Positions 1 through 12,400 of a stretch of 64,000 nucleotides of DNA are shown here, one piece after another; position 1 is the stretch's first letter, and every line of letters starts with the position of its first letter. Position numbers and translations under genes: made by a program. This DNA is from Aristolochia californica (taxonomy: Eukaryota; Streptophyta; Magnoliopsida; Piperales; Aristolochiaceae). The notes beneath the pieces were generated by a model. That model searched no databases. It had not been told where the DNA came from and saw only the letters and a program-made list of their open reading frames with translations. The DNA lies in assembly GCA_029961685.1 (NCBI GenBank), contig JARWKL010000005.1, positions 44,466,211 through 44,530,210 of the forward strand, in the 5' to 3' direction.

Positions 1-120
1 TTTACAAATTTATAAATTCGAGTGATATTCATGGAATGAAGTTAAAAAATATATGGGACCCAATTATAAAAAAAAATTATTAGAAAAATTTCTAGAACAT
101 TGACCCAGCCAGTCCGTTGT

Positions 121-136
121 CCGGCCCAAGGCCCAT
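121..136 (+). promoter_or_regulatory. Site II-type promoter motifs
   Basis: Two GGCCCA cores lie next to each other (123-128 and 130-135). TGGGCC/GGCCCA 'site II' elements are known TCP-factor sites in promoters of plant housekeeping and translation-related genes. They lie about 320 bp upstream of the start codon of the eIF-like gene, which fits a promoter role. No convincing TATA box was seen here. Confidence 0.4.
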
Positions 137-454
137 TTCCTTAATTTTTTACGAGATTTTGCTGAGGGTGGTTCCGTAATTAACGGTTGAAGAATGGGTT
201 TTTGACGAAGATTGTGAACGCACATTCACGAAACTCGACCGTCTCAAACTTAAACTGTTAAATGTCAGGGGATCCACTTTCTCGCGCATCTCGGCTTGAC
301 CTCCCTCCCCTGGTTTCTCAGTCGGCAGCTTGCCCCCTCTCGCTTGCGTCGCCAGAACAGAAGGATAAGAGAAGCAACCTCAGAAGACAGAGAGTAAAAG
401 ACCAAATCGATATTGAATTGATAGAGGAAGATAAGGCGCAAAGTTTGAAGAAAT

Positions 455-3400
455 ATGTCGAAGAAGAAATCTTTCAGCGGCTCCACGATGACGCTGAAAG
501 ATTTCCATGGTGGTTCCATCCCTTCCGATCTAAAGTTACCTTCAGCTCCTGGCGTGTAAGATGTACCTCTTTCGTTTTTTTTTTTTTTTTTTCCTAAAAA
601 TTTATCTGCTATTTGTTGTATGCTTTATCATTTTGTCTGCAACATGTGTGTAATACATCTTTTTCAAAAAAAATAAAAAATGTGTGTATTGGAAAACTTT
701 CCTCCTTTTAATAACGTTCGAGTAATTTACTTTATTTGTGTTTTACTCTCTAATATGGGCTTGGAATCAATTCAGTCCTCGCCTTTGCCCTTCAAGAAAA
801 CGGATAGAAATTTAAAAGCATAAGATCTGTTAAATGCTAGGTCATAGTTAAACTGCCTTGCTTCTATCAAAAAAGTAGTTTTATTTAATTATCTGTATTT
901 TATATCATTGTCTAGATTTTTTATAAGTTCATTGATTTTTTTTTTTATCTTCTTTGCGTTTTTTTTTTCGTACAAAAATTCAGGATGGTGAGGCATTCCG
1001 ATCGCCCAACCTCGTGGGGAAACCCCAATGGCCGATCTGATCACCGAACCCGTCCTGGATCTTCAGGCGCATCTCATACATTCGAAGAGAAAGCATCCTT
1101 TTTCTCTCATCCTCAGCCTATCGGTCGCAACTTTGATGAAGATGAACGCAAACCTCTGGATGGTATCTCTGCCCCGCGTCGCACCGTGAGTGATGACACC
1201 AGCTCCACCAACATCTGGGCGCCAACTACCCGTCCTGAACCAAAACCTGATGGCGGAAAACTTTCATCATGGCAACCTTCAACCCCAGTTCAGGCCCCTG
1301 TTAAGCTTTCCAGCATGACCGCATCGGTGGTGAACAGTGTGCCAAATAGTGCTGTAAGTCACATGCCAAATGCATGGGCTGCTAGGAAGGAAGTGACTTC
1401 TGTCCCTGAACCGGCACCTCCTCTTACCTGGTCAGGGCCTGCAGCTGTTTCCAAGTTTGCTCAAGCAAGTGCACTTGAAAATATTCAATCTGGTCGATGG
1501 CAATCCAAACCTTCACTTTATAATCAGCTTGATGTTGAAGTGATAAGGCACTCCGAACCAGACAGTGACATTGGTAGTAAGGATAATAACGATGCTCACC
1601 ATGGTACATACAGCTATAATGGTGTGGATCAGATGAGCGATGCAAGAGGAAGATATGGTGGTGGTAAGGAACTTATGAACCATGAATGGGCTCGACCTTT
1701 GATGTATAATCCAGATCAAGTCCGACCAGCATCTACAGAAGGTAAACTAGGTGGTGGGTACCACTCACAGTCACAGTTGCAAGCTGTGGTAGAAGTGTCT
1801 GATAGACCAAAAGTAAAGCTGTTTCCAAGGGCAAAGACCTTGGAAAGTTCTGAATCACAAGTGCCTGTCGTGAAGCAGGTAACATGTCTTCCTCATGATT
1901 GTTTCCTGGATTTTGTTGCATTTATTGTTGTCTTTGAAATGATAAATTAGTTGCTTTGGATGGTTTTAGGGATATCAACCAACAGCTGATTCAGGTGACA
2001 TGCAAGTTATCACTGAAATGCATGGAAATTCAAATCCTCCAAAGACAGGATCTAATGTCACAGAAGGGGGTCATGCTTTTGAGCGTCCAAAATTGAATTT
2101 GAAGCCCAGATCACAGCCTCTAGATCAATCAATCAAGAACATTGAAAGGGGAAGGTGGGTACTTGAGTGTTTTGGTTGAAATTTCATGAAATATGACGAA
2201 ATCTTTCAAAGACTAGTTGACCTCCTTTTTTGTACCATAACAACCTCCTATTTAGTGCCATAAGGGCTTGACTATCATTTTCTGGGCCCTTTTGGAGTTA
2301 TGTTTGCGCACATTGGCAATCTTTCTGAATGGTCGCCTTCAGTTAGTCATGGTCGCCAATATGCTCATATAGGTCATTGTGCGTGTGCTCGGCCATTTCT
2401 TATATTTTCATCTGCACTTCGCACTTCTCTTTGTTAAGTATACTCTTTAGTTTAATTTTGAAAGTATAAATGTGGTAATAGCTGCTTGTAGATTTGCAAG
2501 TTTTTTAATGGTGGCTTGTCAGTAAAACTAAAATTGTTATGATTTATTAGCTTTGTTAATGGTCTTGACCAGATGGGCAGGTGTTTGTTCAGGTTATTTT
2601 TCTTGAGTTTTTTTTTTTTTTTAGCTTACTTTGGTATCTCTTTAGTTTTATTAGTAGATTTGTTTATTTATGTTTAGAGAGACATTTGAGACTTGCTAGT
2701 GTGTCCGTGCATGGATTGGGGTTGGTGAACTTATAGTTTAAATTGTTTTCTTATCTTTTTTTCGAAATATAATTTTTTTCTTATCTTAATTGTTAGATAT
2801 GAAGATTCCATGTTTTTATGTTATGTTTTAATTTCATTGCTGAGAAAGCTCAGAAATCCAGCCATGCAATGCAAATCTTGTGGCCCAGCTTCAGTTTGGC
2901 TATTTATATTCCCACTGTTTTCTTCTTGTCCTTTAATTCAGGGAGTTGGCTGCTCCCTCCTGAGCTTATCTTTCAAACTGATGCATATAAACTTTATGTT
3001 TTTATGCATAATTTATTAAAGGCATTTGCGATGCTCTATTTCTTATACTTCATTGCTTGTGGAATCAGTTCACTATTTGAGGTGATGAGAGTCAGAATGG
3101 TGATAATCTCATGATTTTTTATTGGTAGTACTGGTTCTGATACAATCATGGACTCATTTTTGCCTATGTCCATGGAAAGTTTTAATTCCAATGTTTTTAT
3201 AAGCGTAAGTATAATGTGAACTTATACTTAATTTTGTTTATTATTATTATTTTTTGAATACGGTGTAGATATTTTATTAGAAAACTCAACACAAGCTATG
3301 GATTACATGATACATATAGATAGATGGGGAATTTGGATGCAGGACTAAAAAGATAAAAATGGGTGGAGTTTCTGACAGCAAGGGCCTGCTGGGAAGCCTC

Positions 3401-6400
3401 CATCTTTGGATAACATGTTGTTTATTATTTAAATTATCAATATTTTGTTTGTAATTTTAGTTAGTATATTAAGTTAGAATAATGGACTAATCTATTCCTA
3501 TAGTTTTATCTGTTGTGGCTATCAAGTGCTTTGACATTGAAATAACTGGATTTTACAAGGGTTAAAGATCATTTGATAAAGTCTGTAGTTAAATTTGGAA
3601 GCCGTTTTAGGTGAATGATGCATTGTTTCCACTTTTTCATTATGAATGGTAAAGGACCCCTTTCTTTGAGACAATTTCCCTCTTTATAGTTGCTATCTTA
3701 TACTTACAACAATCACTTTCTTTCAAATTTTACTCACTGTAGGTTTTCTACTGGCCACTTATCTTGGAATACCAAACCTCTAATGTTTTCTGTCTTGCAA
3801 TTGATGTTTAGTGGATAGAGATTAGTCCTAACAGTGTTTGCAAGCTTCAACTTTCTTCCTATTATCCAGAAATGGTCCTATTTCTTTTGTTGTTGGAAAA
3901 CATTGAAGCAAGGACTGCATAATAGTTTTTATTTTAAAAAAAAAATGGGCTGCATTGTAGTTTTACTCAGGACCCAACTTTTAACTGAGCCCTTGCACAA
4001 AAAAAGTGATCCAATAAGCATTTTTTTGAGGATAATGAAAACAAGCAATTTTTGTGAAATTTGTTGAAAGATGTGCTTTACTGGGTTATTTAGGAATCAG
4101 AAGGTTACTAGTAAGTAGAACATTCTTATTAGGGTTCAGGAGAGTTGCGGGTTGATCTGGGGTGGGAATGGAGCTTATTAGGGTTCGGGAAAGTTGTGGG
4201 TTGACATGGGGAGGGAATGGAGACAGACTTCTTGGATGTAGAGTCTGATGCTTATATATATACTAGTGATCAGCAGGCTGACTTCAAAAATGCTTCACTG
4301 GGAGTTTAGATTGTTATAATATTGTAGCAGTTGCAGTCATTGGATAAAGAAGAAAGCTTTTCTAAAAGACAATGAGAAGAAAGAAAATATTTTTGTGATT
4401 TGTTGATGGCGTGTTGTTAATATTGCTGTTGTACTTGCGCAACTTCCCGACAATGGCTGTGCCTTGCCAAGTATGAGTTTACTGTTTTACATTTAAGGAC
4501 CACCATGTGGTTCTGTGGTGCAGACCAGGTGAGTATACCTAAATGTTGTTTGTGTAGCAATAAATCTGGTATGAGGTCTTTTAAGACTAATGGAAAATCC
4601 TCATGTTAAGCTTCCGTGTTGAGTGTTTAGCATGCTTTGGTTGCTTGTTTTTGTTCTTCTAGCTAGGCAACTGTGACCATCATTAAATCTTTTATAAGAA
4701 TGTGATAGAGCTATAGCTCAAGGAAAAAGAAAAAAAGAAAAGAAAAAGAAACTGGAGTTATTTATTAATTGCACAATCATTGGTCTTGAGGGTCTTGATG
4801 ATGTTATATGAGAGCTAGCAAGAACTTGGAGGGGCAAAGATGACATAGATGGAATTGGTGGAAAAGGAAGTCTGGCAATACTACGAAGACATCTGCATGG
4901 AGGAGAATGCATGTGCTGACCATAAAGTAGTTGACTCAGTTTTTTTACGATTATAATTACTGTATTGGGAATGATAATGAAGATAAATCAAGTGCGAGTC
5001 CTGGCCATTGTTATAGATAACTAGGAAAAAAGAAGACTCTTTAAATAGTCCTTTCCTTAGAATAATATCCTCTCTTCAGATAATTTGAGCTATGATAGTG
5101 CATTCTGTAATGGGATTTAGCATATCTTTGTTATAGTTCATTAAAATTCTAAATATCGATTTGTTTGTCTTTAAAAAATAATCGATTTGGTTTCATATCT
5201 TTCGTGATGTTGTTTTGAGGCGTTTTAAGGTTTGACTACTTTGCCTAGAAGAATATTGGAATCAGGATATGATTTACCTTCTGATCTTAGCTCCTAAGAT
5301 GAATGAGGTATTTACTTTTTAATAACATACAATGCAAAGAGCTATCAACAAAGGTTATGACTGTTTATGCGTTGATGAAAATAATATTTTTTTATTTTAC
5401 AACTATCCAGTTTATTTAGCTCAAATATGAGTGATTTTCAAGTGGAAAAAATAAGTTTTTTCCATTTTTCAAGGTTTTTCAAGTAAACCTGGAAACGTTC
5501 CAACCCCTGAATCTGTTTTGGTGATTAGGAAGTCCTTTTAATATTTTATCATGATTTGACATGGTTTCTACTTGCTTTATTGGTGTAGGAACACATTATT
5601 TGGGGGGGCTCGGCCACGAGAACTGGTAAGTCCTACCATCCTATCAAGGTTGCAGAGGCTGATTTGTTGCATATCATCACTTTTCACAACTTCTTCGATC
5701 ATGTCCCTTCTATTTCCTCCTCAGTGGCATTAAATGAACTGGAGACTTAAAAATATACTTGATTTCCCTTCTGCCGTAAACTAAAGAATTGATTTGGTGG
5801 TGACTGTCCTGGTTTTTACATATCTTTCAGTATTTCATTTTTTATTTTTTGAACTGCAGGAGAAATTTATTCAGAGGGGGATCTTTCTGTATTTCATTTT
5901 GATAAAGAGAAAGACCTGTGATCAGACAGGGAACAGTTTTAAATTTTAAATTCGATATATTAAAAATAAAATTCTATGCATTAAAGTAAAAAAGAGAAGA
6001 TTGAAAATTCCATGTTATAGGACAATGCTTCTGTTGCCTACTATTCAAAAGAAATAATAGAAAGAAAAAAAAAATTTGGGTTGTCCTCAGGAGCAAATTT
6101 CAGGGTCATCTTTTGGCCGACCGAAATTCCGCATTGGTGAATCTAGAGTGTCCTTATAAGGCACATTTTTGTATTAGATTCATGATTTTTCTTTTTGTAT
6201 TTCTGTTTATTTGTCTTGTATCAGCCCGTTGTGCAGTATTGTCTACTCCCTTGCTGTGTAACTGAATTCTTTTTCTGTGTTTTCTTTTGTGCTGGTTTTA
6301 ACTAAGTTCTCACCATCCATCCTCAGTGGGCTCTTTGATGTGTGGTGTTCCTTCCACCAATAGAAAATCTGCAGACACTTTGCTTTTCTGGTTTTTGCAC

Positions 6401-7146
6401 ATTTGTTATCACTTCAGCTGATAAATCAGATTCTATTTACAGGTCCTGAAAGAGCGCGGAGTTGATGATGTTGTTGTCAACAATCACGAAGTGAGTCAGC
6501 CGCCAGTCAACAGGTACAGAAATTTATATGATCCTCAAACTTGGCATGCCTTATTCTGCTGAAGTAATCTATTAGATATAATCGTTCTTGGTGGAACATG
6601 TTGTGTGTCATTTTAAACCAAATATTGTCTGTGTTGACTGAACCCCCATCACTTGTTATTTTTCGAAGGGGAAAATCCGAAGTTTCAAAGACTGAAATAA
6701 AGGGCGACACCAATGTCCTAGCAGCTCGTCATGGGGAGAAGCCTGAGCATTTTTCACATGATCAGAGGAATGCAAGAGATTTTGAGAGGAGAGATCAGCG
6801 TCTGGAGCCAGAGAAAGCAGATATTCGGAGGACCTCATGGAGAAATGAGAAGCGCAATGGAAGGGAAACTGAGAAGCCGCACGAGCAACGGAGGCCAGAG
6901 GCCGAGAGCTGGCGGAAGCCCGTTGAGCCCCCAACGCCAGTTCCATCTGAAACCCCTGGGACTCGCTATGGTAGAGCAGCATCTGCCTTGGAGCTTGCCG
7001 AAGCATTCTCAAGGCCAGTGTCGGCACCAGATGCGAGTGCAAATGAGCGGTTGATGAGTCAGAGGAAGCAGGTGCCATTTTCCCGGCTGACTGATACCCG
7101 GGAGTTTTATACAGGTCCAACCCCAAGACACATCAATGGGTACTAG
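455..7146 (+). CDS. Plant eukaryotic translation initiation factor-like protein (6 exons)
   Basis: Exons read as 455-555, 984-1878, 1970-2154, 5589-5625, 6443-6513 and 6669-7146. All introns are GT-AG, phases agree, and the product is 588 residues. The N-terminus (MSKKK...TLKDFHGGSIPSDLKLPSAPG) and the segment around NTLFGGARPRELVLKERG, which spans three exons, are hallmarks I recognise from plant proteins named 'eukaryotic translation initiation factor-like'. The LFGGARPRE motif resembles eIF4B-type proteins. The middle is rich in Ser, Pro and charged residues and looks disordered. The C-terminal exon has a charged Arg/Glu stretch followed by a conserved tail ending in PRHINGY. A role in translation or RNA binding is inferred from family naming only; no catalytic domain is visible. 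Exon 4 is a 37-nt microexon. An upstream ATG at 262 opens an overlapping out-of-frame ORF, so the start at 455 rests on the conserved N-terminus. Confidence 0.85.
2155..5588 (+). other. Long third intron of the eIF-like gene, no genes seen
   Basis: A 3.4-kb T-rich intron lies between the AAG|GTGGGT donor and the GTGTAG acceptor. The open frames inside (for example 2810-3114 and 3834-4067) are T-rich and match no family I recognise. A short duplicated phrase (ATTAGGGTTC.GGA.AGTTG.GGGTTGA) occurs near 4130 and 4174. I see no transposon ends. Confidence 0.6.
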
Positions 7147-7490
7147 GGAGTTCGACATTGATGAAATGGATTACCAAAATGCAAAGAAATCCATTGCGAT
7201 TACCTTAATCGACATCTACCTCATATCTTCCATTTTTGTATTTCTGCAAACTGAGAAGTTTTACGGGTCTATGGTGCGATTCACAGCAGTGGATCTCTCT
7301 CTATATGTGGAGTTATTCTCATACTCGCTAACTTCTTCTGAGGAAGAGAAGCCACTCAATGCCATAAGCATGATCTCCTTTTGCTTTTCTTCTTTATTCT
7401 CTCCCTTCACACTCGTCACCCTCATTGACAAACAAATCCGTGCTCCCTTCTGGAGTAAGGCATATTCATCTGACATAATGCATGTAAGAA

Positions 7491-7995
7491 GATCTCTTTT
7501 ACGTTAAAATACAGAGGTTTCACGGAGAAAACCGCGATAACTGAATTTCTTCACCAATAATCACGTTCCAGTGGGATTTGCAAAAACCATGTAAGAAGGT
7601 TACTGTGAAGCAAGAGTGAAGAAAAAGAACTAGAGAAAATGAAAAAATATTAGTAAAAATTTCATTTTCTTTGCCATTTTCCGTATGCATGCAAACAAGA
7701 GAGTCGTATCTCTCTCATATTTCGTATGGATCCAGAGAACAGAAGTGAAACAACTTTTTTTCTTTCTTTTTGTTTTCCCTCGATTTGTATAAGAAACCAA
7801 ACGCAGACTCTATAAGAGATGAGGAAAAGTGAAGTTGCCGGATCTCTTTCACGTTAAAATACAGAGGTTTCACGGAGAAAACCGCGATAACTGAATTTCT
7901 TCACCCATAATCACGTTCCGGTGGGAATTGTAAAAACCATGTAAGAAGATTACTGTGAAGCAAGAGTGAAGAAAAAGAAGTAGAGAAAATGAAAA
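7491..7995. repeat. 155-bp direct repeat, two copies 350 bp apart
   Basis: 7491-7645 and 7841-7995 are nearly identical copies, both beginning GATCTCTTT and ending GAGAAAATGAAAA, with an exact 350-bp offset and only a few mismatches. They lie just 3' of the eIF-like gene. The spacer (7646-7840) is not visibly repeated, so this is a dispersed duplication or an old tandem with a diverged half. No TG...CA ends were found. Confidence 0.85.
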
Positions 7996-8034
7996 CGATT
8001 CCGGCGTATCATTCTTAATTCCAGTAATCTCACG

Positions 8035-8041
<7 letters not shown>

Positions 8042-8084
<43 letters not shown>
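8042..8084. repeat. (GA)n microsatellite
   Basis: About twenty uninterrupted GA units downstream of the eIF-like gene. This is likely to be length-polymorphic. Confidence 0.95.
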
Positions 8085-8086
<2 letters not shown>

Positions 8087-8968
8087 TTTTCGATTATGGT
8101 GTAGATTATTACACTGGTTTGCAGTTTCTAAATGGTCTTCATCTTCCACTGTAACTGAACAAGAGGTCCGTCCAATCGATGATTACAGGTGATCAAGAGA
8201 ACTCTTTTCTTTTCAATAGGCTAACCATCATCCATCCAATTGATAGGTTTTACAACTAGTAACACATTCTTCTTCTTCTTCTTTTTCTTTTTTTTTCTTC
8301 AAAATATACAAGAACAGGGGAAAGACAGCAAACAGTAATGGACAGATTCAAAACAAGAAGGCTGTTGGAGCGAATGCCGGAATTACAGAAGATTCGACGA
8401 TTTGCCTGCAAAAACACAGAGACATTTCCCCAGCATCAGTCACCTGTCACTCCAACCTAATAAAACTCAACTGAAGCGACTGGATTAGCTGTTTGCTTCA
8501 TTAAAGAAACGAAATCGTATCAGAAGAAGAACTCCATTTGGGTTTAAACAACAGTTTCTGCTGCGCGTTTTAATAAGAGGGCGATTTCAGAAATGGATCA
8601 TGACGTGGAAGTAGGTGGACTGCTCTGGTTAAAAGGTCCAGCAGAGACGATAGTCCAAAAGAACACTAAAGAACGAACGAACAGAGTCCAGAATTATATA
8701 TTTTCACATTAGTTTTTCTACCCAGATCTCTTTCTGGTCTTTTATTTTCCCCCGATCCCAGTGGTGGATCATTCAGACCCAGGTAGACGATCCGTCACCA
8801 TACGAGAAACAAGCTGAATCAAGTCAATAAGATTTTGACCCGGAAAGAGAAAAAGAACCTCTTCCGTTGATCCTGCTAGCATAAAGCGGCCCAACTAATC
8901 AAAATCTCTTCTTCGTCTTTATAAAAGCCGCTGCGAAAGTGATAAAGGAGGGAGCGCGACAAAGATCC

Positions 8969-9286
8969 TTACCCGTATCGATCTCTATCGTCACGAGCGC
9001 GAAACTTCGAGGCCTTCTGAGGCCGACTCTTTACCGCCACCTCCTTCCTCGACTTTTCCGTCCGTTCGCTCCTCCCAGACCCCACCGCCGTCGCCGCCTT
9101 ATCTTCAGAAATCGCTCCCAGAGACGGCCGCCAGACCACCGAATTCCTCGACCCCCTGCCGGAGCTCTCCGCTCGCTTCTTCGCACTACTCGCCAACTCC
9201 ATCCCCACCGACGCCTCTTCCGAGCGCTGCAGAGGCTCCGGCTGGCCCCAGCAGTGCACCAGTTCGGAAAACTTCATCATCTTCAT
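8969..9286 (-). CDS. Small unrecognised basic protein, single exon
   Basis: An ATG at 9286 opens 105 codons (MKMMKFSELVHCWGQPEP...) ending in TAA at 8969. The frame is open further upstream to 9403 but has no other ATG there. A clear TATA element (CTTATAAAAT, 9372-9381) sits about 90 bp upstream of the ATG and a TGGGCC site II motif lies near 9455-9461, so transcription on this strand is plausible. The product is Ser, Arg and Lys rich with a WRPSLGAISED block in the middle. It has no signal peptide or membrane segment. I do not recognise a domain. The region is GC-rich compared with its flanks, as expected of a coding exon. The plus-strand frame over the same bases lacks an ATG and is an Arg/Leu/His-rich shadow. 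Existence as a gene is inferred, and function is unknown. Confidence 0.5.
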   Translation of the reverse strand: MKMMKFSELVHCWGQPEPLQRSEEASVGMELASSAKKRAESSGRGSRNSVVWRPSLGAISEDKAATAVGSGRSERTEKSRKEVAVKSRPQKASKFRARDDRDRYG

Positions 9287-9373
9287 CTCCTCCTCCTCCT
9301 CCTCCTGCTCTTTCGTCCCCTTCGCCACAGTCGGCGAAACGTGTGGGAGGCATTTAGACGACTGAGGACGCCA

Positions 9374-9381
9374 TTTTATAA
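9374..9381 (-). promoter_or_regulatory. TATA box of the small minus-strand gene
   Basis: TATAAAAT on the minus strand, followed about 90 bp later by the ATG at 9286. A separate TATAAAAG on the plus strand at 8921-8928 has no ATG-initiated ORF behind it. Confidence 0.4.
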
Positions 9382-9403
9382 GAACCGAGCCCCCTCGTAG
9401 CAA

Positions 9404-12400
9404 CGATCCAAGTTGCCGTATTGTCTTTTTGTGACACTTAGCCCTCTGCAGTCAAGTTGGCCCATAGGAGAGGTCCACCAGAGTCAAAGATCTCAGAAAT
9501 CTTCCCATAATTTAAAAAGGGTCCCTAAAAACATTATTTGTGAAAATTGACCTCACGTTTGCTTCTTTTCACCGGCAAGTCACCTCTTCCGCAATTAAAT
9601 AGAGAAGAGGCCCCGCCATGTGGACTGAATATATCTAGTATTAATTAAAAATAAAAACCTAAAGTTGAGTTTAATTTGAATTAATTTGAATTTTGGAAAG
9701 ATTAGAGATCGAGTCAATGATAAATATGGGCTACATCCAACTCACTTCCATTACTCGTTTTCATGTGACTCAACAATTTTGTCGCATAGTATAAGGACAA
9801 AAAATATTACTAAGAGAGGGTGGGTCAAGTTCTTTAAAACTATCCACATATAAAAATTAAATTACATAAAAATGTTAAAATTTTATGTAATAATAATTAA
9901 AATTGTTAAAATTTAAAATTTCTATTTATTTTAAGATATTTTTTTCATAATTTCTATAAATTTTATAGTGCTTCAAAATATTATTATTTCCAATAATTAT
10001 GTAAAATATATTTTAATATGTATTCTAATTGGGGCCACAAGGAAAGGAGGAAAAATGAGATTAATGTGAAAGCATGTTTTGAATTTCAATCATGCTTCAT
10101 AAGTGGTCCTATTTTTCAAGCCTGTCTTGAACCCATTGATCATGTTTGTCGATAATAATAACAAAATATTGAAAAAAAATTATCATATAAGCGATAAAAT
10201 TGAGAAAAATAATGATATCGAATTTCATCTAATCTCAATATAATGTCAAAATTATGAGTAATAAGATCTTGAGTTTATTAATTACATTATGAGTCTTGCC
10301 TGAAAAAACGATCCTGAATCAAATACCCAAAAGAACCAATAAGCTTTTGACATTGAATCTATATCTCTTAGAAAAAAAAAATCTAATACATACCAAATAA
10401 TACTTGATATATATTAAAAATAGACCTACCTGTCTATTTCTCTCATACAGAAAAATTGACAGAGGAGAGACTAGACAAGAGATAAAAGGGAAGAAAGAAG
10501 GGAAGAAAGAGAGAGAGAGAGGGGAAGTAATCAAACACGTGTAAATGTGAGAAAGATGCATGAACATGGCACATATTTTTTTAGCTATTAGGACGTGGAA
10601 TTATTGGTAATATGCCCATCTCCATCTCATGTATTAACATAATTTGGCTAGTATTAGGCTTCTAATGCACCTGGTGGCTCTTGACTTTTAACATTGAGAA
10701 GGTGATAGAGAGCCACATTCTAAGTGTTTGACACGTATCTTTAATTAAATAGAGTCTAATTGTTGTCTTGTATTTGACCATGTGTGACATGATGCATTTT
10801 GTATATGAATACATTTATCTAATCAAAGATTACATTTTGTATTCAATTATGATTAGAGGGGGTACTAATATCTATCCAACTAACATAATAAATTTGCCTT
10901 CATAGTAGAGCCTCCCAGGTGTCACACTTTGAAAATTCAACTCAACAATGGAGGAGGACTGATTCCATGACATTTATATGATGAGTTGTGCATATCACAA
11001 TTATTCCATGATAATGAAATCCACCCACATTGGGCTTACTAGCCTCCTAGCATTAACTAAAATGAAATCTCATTTATGTATGTGACAAGGAAATCCATCA
11101 ACTTAGGTGGCCTCATATGTATCCAATTTATAATTGTTTAACATCTTTATGAGGCCATTCCTTTTTGTTAGTGCATCAACCTCACTCATTATCTAATAAT
11201 TAAAACTAATGTTATCAAAATCGGTCTATTTATTTTCTTTAATTTGGATGATTCGACCTGTTGGTCTGGTTCGATCATAAATCCGACTGGTTGATTCAGG
11301 TCTAGTTTGATCGATAAACAACATAAGATACTTCGAAATATTTTTTTTTTTTTTTTTGGTAGGAAGATTTAAAGTAGAGACCAAACACGTCGACATATCA
11401 ATCTATTGGATTGTGTTAAAAGTTAATGAAATAAAAGTTAAACCGGTCGAATACGGTCTAATGTCCCACTTTAGTCTAATTTAGATCTAATGCTACATAA
11501 TATCAATGCATCAAATTTATACTAAGCTCTAAGACAAGATTTTCTGAGATGTGTTTCATGATAAGACAACAATCGGGGTTCCTGAGTTATCGTCCCATTA
11601 TCAATATTGTGTAAGATCCGATGAGGTTCTAGTTGCGATGTAGTCAACTAACTATTATGCTTCCTCGTCTCATGTTTCTGATAAGAAAATTGCAACTATG
11701 AAAACGGCAAGAGTTGACTGGTTCACCCTTGCAAGTGCGCAGCTAATCAATTAATCCCTTTCTAGTCTATTTGTTGTTCCTTCCTTGGAATGATTTTAGA
11801 ACTACGATATTTCTGTGAAGAAAATGATTATAATGATGGCCTTTTGGCCGTTTAATTCTGCTGGAGCTTCCACTACTGTTTGATTGTTCATTTAAAGCTG
11901 TTTTTTTTTTTCTGGTCTTCATCCAGGACGCAGAAGACGCCGCTGATTTGGTTTTCAGATTTTTTTTTTCCCATTACATGAAGCATTTGCTGTTTCTCTC
12001 GTTTGATTCTTGAAGTAGGTAAGTTAGTTGAACGAAGGCGAAGAGAAAATTAAACCAATCTGCTGCTCTTCTGCCAGCATTTGGTGAGCAAATCTCCTGA
12101 TATTCATTAGTTTAAGAGGCCTAAATGAATATGGTGTTGGAACTGTTCATGACCTGGCTGGATTTGACAGAAACAAGTCATGTTATTGATGTTCAATGGC
12201 GGGCCAACGATATAGAAAGAAATGGAAATGAACTTGACCCGGAAACTGTATTTTAAGAACAGAATTCTCTGGTCCATCAATCCCCACGAGAAAACAAATC
12301 TCCAGTTCCTCCAGAATTTCAGGTCAGCACTCATTAGTTTAGAAGAAACAACTTCAGGATTCTAGTTCGATTATCTCCCTTGTGATGAATGCAGTGTCCT

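Noticed and set aside
8939..9400. Plus-strand 153-codon frame over the small gene
   Set aside because: It has no ATG start, is mostly Arg, Leu, His and Pro, and is the shadow of the better supported minus frame.
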